A stretch of DNA of 64,000 bases, taken from the NCBI GenBank assembly GCA_014529385.2, contig CM043971.1:87988340-88052339 (forward strand). Direction: 5' to 3'. The translations under genes were made by a program, and so were the position numbers. Shown piece by piece: positions 56,356 through 64,000 of the stretch (the first letter of the stretch is position 1; each line of letters opens with the position of its first letter). The notes beneath the pieces are model-generated. The model had not been told where the DNA came from and did no database searches. It saw nothing but the letters and a program-made list of their open reading frames with translations. Origin of the DNA: Adiantum capillus-veneris (taxonomy: Eukaryota > Streptophyta > Polypodiopsida > Polypodiales > Pteridaceae).

Positions 56356-59300
56356 ATGACCGACAAGGGGAAGGGAATTATGGAAGAGGGTTCCTCTCCA
56401 GAGGACAGGCAGGAGATTCCTATGGTTTTTGAGATTGGCGAGAGCTCACGGCCACGTCAGTCTGTACCTCCTGTCAACGTGAATGTCCCTCCAGTAGTAC
56501 AGGGCTTTATGACAGGGCAACTCGAGGATGATGCGTTTAAGACTCAGTTAGTTGCCGCGGTGAATGTCTTTTCGCAGCTAGTGCAGAATCCGAGGTTTAT
56601 GGAATTCTTGCAAGCGCCACCAGTGCAACATCAAAATAGGCAACCTACGCCGCGTACGGAGCTTGTTGAAGCTCAAGCCCAGGTACTTCATGAGGCGCAG
56701 GAGGAAAGGGAACACTCGCATGTTGCGGAGTCGGGGGCTCCAAAGCAGGTTCCTCCCGTGCTTGAACAGGTGGCTAGAACGCCTATTCCACAGGTTATGC
56801 CAGTTCAGCCCGCCACCTTTCAGAGCCAGCATGCTGTCTTGAATGGACAGGGAGCTGGATACCAGGCTATGCACTCAGTTTTTCCACCACCCACAGTACA
56901 TCCTGGGTATTTCGGGGGTGGATCAGTGTTCCAAAGTATGGCTGGTTATGCGTCTGGAAGTCAGCCGTACATGCCAGGAACAGTGTTCGGGGGTATGCAA
57001 GGCATCATGCCAAACCCCATGTATGGTACTATCGGCATGCAGCAAGGTTTCCACGGCAACCAGGGCCAGTTTGGGGTGCCACAGGGTCATTTTGGCATGG
57101 CTGGTTTTTCTACACAGCAGCCAGATATCGCACCTCTGACGCAAAATGTGAATGGCCAACACGTGCCGATCATGCCTACTATAGTGCCCATGTTGCAGAC
57201 CATCCCGTATGACAACTTGGGGGCACTAGAGAAGCCGAAGGCTTACAAAGAAGGTGGTGCAGCAGTAAAGTTCAGTACCTTCAGTGGTTTCGAGGACAAG
57301 ACAAAGGCACTCACTTTCCTCCAGCAGTTTGATACAGCTTATGCGGGAGGGAATTTTACAGAGGCCTCGAAGGTTAGGAAAGCTGCCACTTTCTTAAAGG
57401 ACAATGCGCTTACATGGTGGACGACATTGTTAATGCAAGGACAGGCACCCGCCACTTGGGTTTACTTCAAGCAAATGTTTGCATCTGCTTGGCTATCAAA
57501 TGAATTTGAAGCCGATGTCTTGACAGATTGGCACCAGCTTACGGCAGCTTCGTGCAAGAGCTTGCTGGAGTACAATAGGAGGTTTTGTAAAGCATTACTC
57601 TCAGTGACCTCCTACAGATTTGTGCCACTGACAGAGCAGATAGAGAAGTATTGTTGTGGGTTGCCTAAAGGGCTTCGCGATTACTGTACAAAGAATAGAG
57701 TGGCTACCCTTACTCAGCTTATGGAAGTTGCGAACACTGGTCTTGCCCTGTTGAAAGGAGAGGACAATGGATTTCCGAGCAGTGATAAAGGAGGGCAGCA
57801 AAAGAAAAATTCAGCGAAGAAGCCCTTTGTGAAGACGGCTCCTGATGCGTCACAGGGGTCTGAACAGGCCACCAAAGACAAGGATTCAGCTGGGACTTCT
57901 GGAGCGCAGGCAAAGAAACAGAAAAGGAAGCCTTTTGTGCGCAAGTCGCTCGAGGAAAAGAAGGTCCTAATGGCTGAGAACAAATGCTTTATATGCAAGC
58001 AACCTGGTCACTTTTCTATCAATTGTCCAAAAAGGAAAAGGCCAGCTGACTCAGAGGATAAAGAAGACCAGAAAGACAAGAAGCCAAAACCCACGACAGG
58101 TTTAGTGCCAGACATGGTGGGTGACAGGCCCAGCACAGATGCCAGTGAGTTATGCAGGGCATGGGGTAAAGTTAGAGATCAGACGGCACTCATCTTCTTT
58201 GATCCAGGTGCCAAAGCCAACTTTATCTCACCAGAGTTAGCTATGAAGCTCGGCATCAAAGCTGAAGAGATGGGGTACACAGCAGAGGCAGGGTTGGCAT
58301 GTCCTGGCCACTCAGAGTGTATTACTCCCATCATTGGAAAACTGCGTCTGCATATTCAGTCGTATGTGGACACTGAAGAGTTTTACATCATGCCGCTGGA
58401 AGGTTGTGACGCCTTGTTGGGGATCCCGTGGATGTTCCGAGTGCATGGAGTCTTGGATGCCTACAACAAAAAGATCACTGTACAGCATAGGGGCAAAACT
58501 CACATCTTGGATGTAAAGCTTAAAGGAGAGTCAGTCCCTATTGTATCTGCTTCTGCTATCACTTCTGTAATAAAGAATCATCTTTCTGTGTACTTCATTT
58601 TTGCACGTGATGTCTCAGATAGTGATCAGTCAAATTTATGTGTGTTAGATAAAGAAAGGTCAGCATTTTTGCAAAAGTTTAGTGACTGTTTTTCTGATTC
58701 ATTACCGTCGCCATTGCCGCCAGAGAGACCTGAGGACCATCGGATAGATTTGGTGCCAGGGTGTAGCCCACCAAATAGACCTCCCTACAGGGTTAGTGCG
58801 GCGCAGCAGAAAGAGATTATGGGCCAGGTTGAGGAGTTATTAGAGAAGGGGCTGATTCAGCCTAGTTCTTCACCCTTTTGCTCCCCAGTGCTCCTAGTGC
58901 AGAAGAAGGATGGCTCATGGCGCATGTGTATTGATTACCGTGCGTTGAATAAGAATACCATCAAGAATAGGTTTCCTATTCCTCGCATTGATGATATTCT
59001 CGATCGTTTAGAGGGTGCTGCAATTTTCAGCAAGATAGACCTGAAGAGTGGGTACCATCAGATTCGTATAAGCCCAGAGGATGTGCACAAGACTGCGTTT
59101 AGAACGACATTTGGTCTTTATGAGTTTCTAGTGATGCCGTTTGGGCTAACAAATGCTCCAGCCACGTTCAACAGAATGATGGACCGGATTTTCCGCTCGC
59201 ATCAACAGTTTGTTGGAACATTCTTCGATGACATGATTGTGTATTCGAAGAATGAAGAGGAGCATAGGCGTCACTTGACCATTGTGTTCGAAGAGCTGCG

Positions 59301-59913
59301 CAGTCACAGGTTACTTGTCAATCCTAAGAAAAGTGAATTCTTCCTTGAAGAGATCCACTTTCTGGGCCACATAGTCTCAAAGGATGGTGTTAGAATGGAT
59401 CCCGCAAAGGTCGAAGCTATCAAGACATGGCCAGACTTGAAGACTGTGCACGATGTCAGAAGCTTCTTGGGATTGTGTTCCTACTATAGAAGGTTTATCA
59501 GAAATTTTGCAGAGATAGCATCGCCTCTTCACGCATTGCAAAAGAAAGAGGTCACTTTCAGATGGACCCAAAAAGAGATTTCAGCTTTTAGTCTCTTAAA
59601 GGAAAAGTTGACTTCAGATCCAGTTATTGTTCTGCCAGATCTCAGGAAGTCATTTGTGGTCCAGTGTGACGCGTGTGGCAGTAGCATCGGAGCAGTGCTA
59701 ATGCAAGATGGACGGGTAGTAGCCTATGAAAGCCGAATTTTGCAAGGGCCAGAGAGGACTATGCAAGTCTATGAGAAAGAGCTCTTGGCCGTGATTCATG
59801 CGCTTTCTAGCTGGAAGCACTACCTCTTAGGTGCTAATTTTGTTGTCCAAACAGATCATCAGACCTTGCGATACTTCTTGACAAAGTCAAAGTTATCCGA
59901 AAAGCATATGTGA
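56356..59913 (+). CDS. Element C Gag-Pol, first part (gag, PR, RT, RNase H)
   Basis: One open frame of 1185 residues from Met at 56356, chosen over the Met at 56332 because element B aligns from the second one. In order: Pro/Gln/Met-rich gag lead; capsid core ALTFLQQFDTAYAGGNFTEA and KVRKAATFLKDNALTWWTTL (~315-370); an intact zinc knuckle CFICKQPGHFSINC (from 544); protease IFFDPGAKANFIS (Asp 616, DPG instead of DSG); reverse transcriptase from ~835 with [18 protein letters not shown] and FFDDMIVYS (Asp 958 and 959); RNase H with QCDACGSS (Asp 1105), YEKELLAVIHALSSWKHYLL and TDHQ. It ends at a TGA (59911-59913) after LSEKHM; element B has CGA at that codon. The reading frame resumes directly after. 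Confidence 0.92.
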   Translation: MTDKGKGIMEEGSSPEDRQEIPMVFEIGESSRPRQSVPPVNVNVPPVVQGFMTGQLEDDAFKTQLVAAVNVFSQLVQNPRFMEFLQAPPVQHQNRQPTPRTELVEAQAQVLHEAQEEREHSHVAESGAPKQVPPVLEQVARTPIPQVMPVQPATFQSQHAVLNGQGAGYQAMHSVFPPPTVHPGYFGGGSVFQSMAGYASGSQPYMPGTVFGGMQGIMPNPMYGTIGMQQGFHGNQGQFGVPQGHFGMAGFSTQQPDIAPLTQNVNGQHVPIMPTIVPMLQTIPYDNLGALEKPKAYKEGGAAVKFSTFSGFEDKTKALTFLQQFDTAYAGGNFTEASKVRKAATFLKDNALTWWTTLLMQGQAPATWVYFKQMFASAWLSNEFEADVLTDWHQLTAASCKSLLEYNRRFCKALLSVTSYRFVPLTEQIEKYCCGLPKGLRDYCTKNRVATLTQLMEVANTGLALLKGEDNGFPSSDKGGQQKKNSAKKPFVKTAPDASQGSEQATKDKDSAGTSGAQAKKQKRKPFVRKSLEEKKVLMAENKCFICKQPGHFSINCPKRKRPADSEDKEDQKDKKPKPTTGLVPDMVGDRPSTDASELCRAWGKVRDQTALIFFDPGAKANFISPELAMKLGIKAEEMGYTAEAGLACPGHSECITPIIGKLRLHIQSYVDTEEFYIMPLEGCDALLGIPWMFRVHGVLDAYNKKITVQHRGKTHILDVKLKGESVPIVSASAITSVIKNHLSVYFIFARDVSDSDQSNLCVLDKERSAFLQKFSDCFSDSLPSPLPPERPEDHRIDLVPGCSPPNRPPYRVSAAQQKEIMGQVEELLEKGLIQPSSSPFCSPVLLVQKKDGSWRMCIDYRALNKNTIKNRFPIPRIDDILDRLEGAAIFSKIDLKSGYHQIRISPEDVHKTAFRTTFGLYEFLVMPFGLTNAPATFNRMMDRIFRSHQQFVGTFFDDMIVYSKNEEEHRRHLTIVFEELRSHRLLVNPKKSEFFLEEIHFLGHIVSKDGVRMDPAKVEAIKTWPDLKTVHDVRSFLGLCSYYRRFIRNFAEIASPLHALQKKEVTFRWTQKEISAFSLLKEKLTSDPVIVLPDLRKSFVVQCDACGSSIGAVLMQDGRVVAYESRILQGPERTMQVYEKELLAVIHALSSWKHYLLGANFVVQTDHQTLRYFLTKSKLSEKHM

Positions 59914-61566
59914 TGGGCAAACATTCTTTCCATGTTCCACTTCCAGATTATGCATGTGGAAGGCAAGAAGAATGTTGTGGCTGATGCGTTATCAAGAAAG
60001 CCACAAATTTCAGCTGTGTCAATTCCTTATCATCAGGAGTTAGATGACATGAAGGAACAGTATATTGCTGATGAAGATTTTGCAAGGATCTTTGAACAGT
60101 TACAAGAGGGGCAACATCACGAGCACTACCTCCTCAGAGATGGTTTTATGATGATGCATGGCAGACTTTGTGTCACTAGGCCACTGCGACATAAGGTCAT
60201 GGAAGAGAGTCATGTCCCACTGTATGCAGGGCATCGTGGCATTGATGCAACAGTTAAAGCGGTAGAGACGTTCTTCTATTGGCCTACCTTGAGGAGAGAT
60301 GTGGATGCCTTTGTGCGAGCATGCATAGTTTGCCAAAAGGTCAAGTTTGACAGGCAAAAGGCACCAGGATTGTTACAACCACTGCCGATTCCGGATAAGC
60401 CATGGGAAAGCATTGCTATGGACTTTATCTTTGATCTTCCAAGGACACCAACAGGGAATGATGGTATATGGACCATTATCTGCAGGTTCAGCAAGCAGGC
60501 CCATTTTATCCCTGTCAGGAAGAAGATAAAATCTGATCAGATGGCACGCTTGTTCATGTACAATGTGTTTAAGTACCATGGTATGCCACAATCGATTATC
60601 AGTGATCGTGATCCTCGCATGACCAGTTTGTTCTGGAGAGGATTGTTTGAGAACATGGGTACTACGCTCAAGTTCTCGTCTTCGTTTCATCCACAAACTG
60701 AAGGACAGTCAGAAGAGGCCAATTCTACTGTCTTAGATCTGCTGAAATGCTATGTGTCAGATAATAAGGGCAAGTGGGAACAGTATTTGCCTATGCTTGA
60801 GTATGCGTACAATAATACGGTGCATTCGTCTACTGGCAAAGCACCTTTTGAAATTGTTGAAGGCGGCAAAAAGGTTCCTCCCATTTTGCACACAAAGGAC
60901 AAGATCTTTGAGGCAGATCGATATGTTGAGAACATGGATGAGATGTATAAGAAGATTAAAGTTGCCTTGGAGAAGACTCAGGCAAAACAGAAAAAGGCTG
61001 CTGATCGTCACCGTCGTGAATTGCTACTATCACCTGGTGATTGGGTTCTCTTAAGGTTCGAAAAGGCAAGGTTAAAGAAGATGAAGGGCAAGGAACGGCT
61101 GTTTCCTAAGCTCAGCATGCGTTACTATGGGCCTTTTCAAGTGCTTGACAAGATTAGCGATGTGGCTTACAGGCTGAAATTGCCTGATGCATGGAAGATT
61201 CATAATGCGTTTCATGTGAGTCTTCTAAGACCCTTCGTGGGTGATGTGCCAGAAGATATGCCAGTTGAGGATCAGCCAGAAGTTGAAGAACTTGATGAGA
61301 TCTTGGTACCTGAGCAAGTTTTGGCACATAAGGACAGAAAAGTTAAAGGACAAGTTGCAAGACGCTATTTGGTGAAGTTCAAGAACTATCCGCCTATGGA
61401 TGCAAAGTGGATGGAAGAGCATGAACTGTCAGAGTCACCAAATGTATTGCAGCTTTACCTTGAAGCCTTTGGGTTACAGCCTACTTATGCCCCAACCCAA
61501 CGTGTGCAAAGGAGGGGTAATGATAGAGCTAGTACATCGAATGTACATATGAATTCAGTGCCATAG
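59914..61566 (+). CDS. Element C Pol, second part (integrase and chromodomain)
   Basis: It continues in the same frame as 56356-59913 after the single TGA. The first Met is at 59932 (MFHFQIMHVEGKKN), giving 544 residues. It has the end of RNase H (ADALSRKP), integrase zinc region (His 94, His 101, Cys 131, Cys 134), catalytic Asp 164 (MDFIFD), Asp 225 (SDRDPRM) and Glu 261 (GQSEE) with exact D,35,E spacing, the GPF/Y-like MRYYGPFQVLD (~397) and a chromodomain VARRYLVKFKNYPPMDAKWM (~475-494). Without read-through the integrase would lack its link to the rest of Pol. All visible catalytic residues are kept. Confidence 0.92.
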   Translation, partial: WANILSMFHFQIMHVEGKKNVVADALSRKPQISAVSIPYHQELDDMKEQYIADEDFARIFEQLQEGQHHEHYLLRDGFMMMHGRLCVTRPLRHKVMEESHVPLYAGHRGIDATVKAVETFFYWPTLRRDVDAFVRACIVCQKVKFDRQKAPGLLQPLPIPDKPWESIAMDFIFDLPRTPTGNDGIWTIICRFSKQAHFIPVRKKIKSDQMARLFMYNVFKYHGMPQSIISDRDPRMTSLFWRGLFENMGTTLKFSSSFHPQTEGQSEEANSTVLDLLKCYVSDNKGKWEQYLPMLEYAYNNTVHSSTGKAPFEIVEGGKKVPPILHTKDKIFEADRYVENMDEMYKKIKVALEKTQAKQKKAADRHRRELLLSPGDWVLLRFEKARLKKMKGKERLFPKLSMRYYGPFQVLDKISDVAYRLKLPDAWKIHNAFHVSLLRPFVGDVPEDMPVEDQPEVEELDEILVPEQVLAHKDRKVKGQVARRYLVKFKNYPPMDAKWMEEHELSESPNVLQLYLEAFGLQPTYAPTQRVQRRGNDRASTSNVHMNSVP

Positions 61567-61736
61567 ATAGAAATGGCAAAAGTATGAAGGCCTCATTAAG
61601 TCATTTGTATCTATGTATGTTACGACCTTTCTTGCGGATACATGCGATGATAAAAGAGTGTTAATAGCACAAGATCATCAGTGGCGTGTATTTATGGTAT
61701 GCAATCGAGGACGTTTGCGATTTCAAGAGGGGGGTA
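61567..61736 (+). other. Element C 3' untranslated part and polypurine tract
   Basis: 170 bp between the pol stop and the 3' LTR. It ends CGAGGACGTTTGCGATTTCA then AGAGGGGGGTA, the polypurine tract that primes plus-strand DNA. Element B keeps almost the same end (GAGGACGTTTGAGATTTCA, then AGAGGGGGGTA, at 63805-63835). Confidence 0.85.
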
Positions 61737-63216
61737 TGTCACGAGGACGTGGCAGTTATTAACCATGTCACAGAGATGTGGCAACTGCTAACCTTGGTTG
61801 TTGGTTTCTTTCCAATGGGGTTTATTTTATTTGTTTAAGACCCTCTTTTTGAAGTAGCTAACGGTCGGACATTGTATGGCCAATGTGAACGGTAGATTCA
61901 CCCGCAGACGGGAAGTGGTCGGCACTGGAATTCGTATGGTAAGAGGATGTCTAGGCTCAGAGCAAGATCATATAGGTCCCCCCGTCGCACTTAGCAAGTT
62001 GGTGGATACTAGGAAGTGAACTCAATTAAGGCGTAAAGTCAAGGTGGGACTACCAAGAAAAAGTATCCGACAGTTGGGCCACATTGCATTTTTGGATGCG
62101 GTCCCAATGAGGATAGATGGTCAGAAGACCAGTGGGAGCCCAACGGAAGCATCTCCTAAAATTTAGGGAACTGCTATTTTGGGCCACGAAATGTGTTCGC
62201 GTCATTACCTTCGGTATGACTAGGGGAACACTTTACAACTCTGCCGCGAAGTCAACTGACGCACCAGTTGAGATATTTTTAGCAGGGAAAGCCCAAACTC
62301 GGAAACTGGGCGACGTGTCAGCTTGTGAGCGATTCTGCCACTCTGGGAGGCAAAAACGAGCTGCATATCATCAAAGGGGGCGCCATTTTCAGCCACAGGC
62401 GGATTGCAACAGGTACAGAAGCTATGGAATGCTTACCTTGCCCTCTATGCACAGTATGGTGACGGGAGTGATGCCCCGCACGCTACATACTGCTCTCTTT
62501 CTCCCCTACGTGCAGTTATGTGATGCCCCACAAGAGGGCTACTCATTTGACTGATGTACAGTTGTGTGGGTTCATGCTTTTGTGCTAAGGCAAGAGCCTC
62601 CTTGAGCAGGAACAGGGGTAGCTAACTGCTGCTCCAAAGCAGGCACTGGTGAGGGTCATAACCTCACCGTACAGGTGCAAAATCAGCACTGTGTATGCGC
62701 TGTAATTTGACTGTTTTTCAGCCATACGGACGCCAGGATCATTGGGAATCGTGCCCCACTGGCAAAGGACAGTTAGGGGACTGTTTGGGGCTGAAAACAG
62801 GGCAAAAACCAGTAAATACAGCGTGCTGAATTTACTGTTTTTGGACAGGAATCAGAGGGTATACGCCAGTGCAAGCGAGTTCCAGCAGGGGAATTGGTTT
62901 CGCGCAAGTTTTGGGGCTGTTATGCTGCCGAAATTTGGCCAAATCAAATGGTATCTAGGTGGATACACGTGAAGGATTCCCAGGACCTTACCTTGTAATT
63001 TACCCTCCTAAAGAATAAAGAAATACCGAAAGGGGCGCCAATTTTGGGGCCTACAGGTTGTCGGCGTCTGCTCGGAGCATTCTAGCTTCCGAGCCGTGTG
63101 TGAGTTGAAGTGTTAATTCCCACTACAGGTTCTCTTTGCAAAGTGCTCTGTGTGTGTGTATAAAGTAAAGAATTTCGGGTGAAAGCCAACGCCTACCGCC
63201 CTACGGGCCGGTTTCA
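61737..63216 (+). repeat. 3' LTR of element C
   Basis: It starts TGTCACGAGGACGTGG and ends GGGCCGGTTTCA. It matches the 5' LTR except for about ten substitutions (for example ACAGTTGGG versus ACAATTGGG near 62070, CTAAGG versus CTGAGG near 62585, and ACCCTCCTAAAG versus ACCATCCAAAAG near 63003). AATAAAG is at 63014-63020. Confidence 0.93.
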
Positions 63217-63835
63217 GAGACAATGGCTTTTGAAACAAATGATGTACATGGTATTTAAAGTGAGCTCAAATGAAATACCTGTTACATGAATGTTAGAGCT
63301 GTACAGATTGTCAATTTGGCAATTGCTCTTATGGAATGAGTTTGGTTAGTGCTATAGAAGTGAGTATTTCTTGTCAGTTTGTCAAGGATACAGTAATTGC
63401 TTCTATTAAAGAGTACATATGTAACTGCATTCTTAAACTGTCGATTTGGGTATGCTCGAAAGTGTTACGGGATCCAATGTGTACTATAAGACAATGGCAA
63501 AATGTGCAGCTACCATTTTGTCATTGGAAAGTTAGTGACCCAAAGCAATGGCAGAGTGCGAAGCTACCACTATGTCATTGGGACAGGGTTCACACGCAAG
63601 CAATACATGTGTCAACGAGGTGTTGAATACACCAGGGTTGACAATGAGCATGTCATTGGGACAGGGTTCACACGCAAGCAATACATGTGTCGACAAGGTG
63701 TTGAATACACCTGGGTTGACAATGAGCATGTATGTGTCGTACATGTGTCGATAGGTGTTAAATACATCAGTGTTGACTAGGAGCATATACGACATAGATG
63801 CAAACGAGGACGTTTGAGATTTCAAGAGGGGGGTA
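63217..63835 (+). repeat. Element B 3' region with tandem repeats
   Basis: Non-coding remainder of element B between the nested element and its 3' LTR. A 78-bp unit (GTCATTGGGACAGGGTTCAC) starts at 63574 and 63652, with a third degraded unit to about 63786. Before it, a ~54-bp unit (CAATGGCA...GCTACCA...GTCATTGG) occurs at about 63492 and 63546. Short open frames on both strands are translations of these repeats. Confidence 0.8.
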
Positions 63836-64000
63836 TGTCACTAGCGTGTGACTACTATCTATCCTTTTTGTTGATTTCTTTCTTATTATCTATTTACTTT
63901 CACTTTTTGGAAACACCCCTCGGGAAATCTAACTGCCTTGCATTGCATAGCTAGTGTGGAACAGAGGGAGTCTAGGCCTGAGGGCAAGAGAGCACTAAAG
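63836..64000 (+). repeat. 3' LTR of element B, partial at the window end
   Basis: TGTCACTAGCGTGTGACTAC onward matches 48879-49040 nearly base for base (one substitution in CTGCCTTGCATTGC versus CTGCCCTGCATTGC seen by eye, and a 5-bp difference near the start). The window ends about 165 bp into it. Confidence 0.92.

Larger units (their letters stand above)
54781..63216 (+). mobile_element. Element C: young Ty3/gypsy chromovirus nested in B
   Basis: 8.4 kb: 5' LTR 54781-56257, primer binding site 56258, gag-pol 56356-61566, polypurine tract 61724-61736, 3' LTR 61737-63216. By eye the LTRs differ at about ten sites over 1477 bp, so the insertion is recent. It sits just downstream of the shortened pol of element B. 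The first three or four bases of the 5' LTR (TGT...) are missing and no 5-bp target-site duplication is visible (AACCT before, GAGAC after). The body is nearly intact, with one internal stop. Confidence 0.93.
48879..64000 (+). mobile_element. Element B: Ty3/gypsy chromovirus, interrupted by element C
   Basis: 5' LTR 48879-50084, primer binding site 50085, decayed gag-pol 50192-54778, then element C (54781-63216), then the rest of the 3' untranslated part (63217-63835), a polypurine tract (CAAGAGGGGGGTA, 63823-63835) and the first 165 bp of the 3' LTR, which runs off the window. The two LTR starts (48879 and 63836) match over that length apart from a few bases (TGTCCGTGTGAC versus TGTCACTAGCGTGTGAC). 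Many stops, deletions and a lost chromodomain show it is old and inactive. Confidence 0.88.

Overview
This is nuclear DNA of a land plant with a large, repeat-filled genome. One host gene is recognisable: a five-exon ATG11 on the minus strand (44129-47984), whose ubiquitin-like N-terminus and C-terminal ATG11 domain are of the plant type. Nearly everything else is transposable-element DNA, degenerate repeat DNA or long (GA)n, (GT)n and (AT)n microsatellites. The sequence does not look like a compact angiosperm genome. A fern or another large-genome seed-free plant is my best guess, but that is inference.

Layout. 1-3000 holds microsatellites, G-tracts, a truncated LTR, a possible second LTR with its polypurine tract, and a pair of 87-bp foldback elements in opposite orientation. 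3000-19300 is an old mosaic of non-coding repeat blocks that recur within the window (3021/12967, 4980/9300, 6470/10740/16900/31440), with a scrambled Ty1/copia remnant at 14425-16575. 19314-21051 is a solo LTR with a perfect 5-bp target-site duplication. 21995-30922 is a complete but decayed Ty3/gypsy chromovirus (element A) of the same LTR family. 30923-37010 is mostly anonymous, with two poly(T) tracts that mark minus-strand LINE-like 3' ends. About 37370-41620 holds a decayed hAT transposon (minus strand) split by an LTR-like insertion. 44129-47984 is ATG11. 48217-48878 is a tandem-repeat block upstream of ATG11. 48879 to beyond the window end is a second chromovirus (element B), which contains a nested younger relative (element C, 54781-63216).

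Element C is the best preserved. Its LTRs differ at about ten positions over 1.48 kb, and its single gag-pol frame is broken by one TGA only. Elements B and C appear to prime from tRNA-Glu, whereas element A appears to prime from initiator tRNA-Met. The mobile-element genes encode capsid, protease, reverse transcriptase, RNase H, integrase and (A and C) a chromodomain, the usual set for copy-and-paste spread with heterochromatin targeting. ATG11 is unrelated to them; its scaffold role is in starting autophagy. I did not find a convincing new biological system. The strongest structural oddities are the paired foldbacks, the conserved LTR block with a poly(A) signal, the LINE 3' palindrome and the nested B/C insertion without a target-site duplication.
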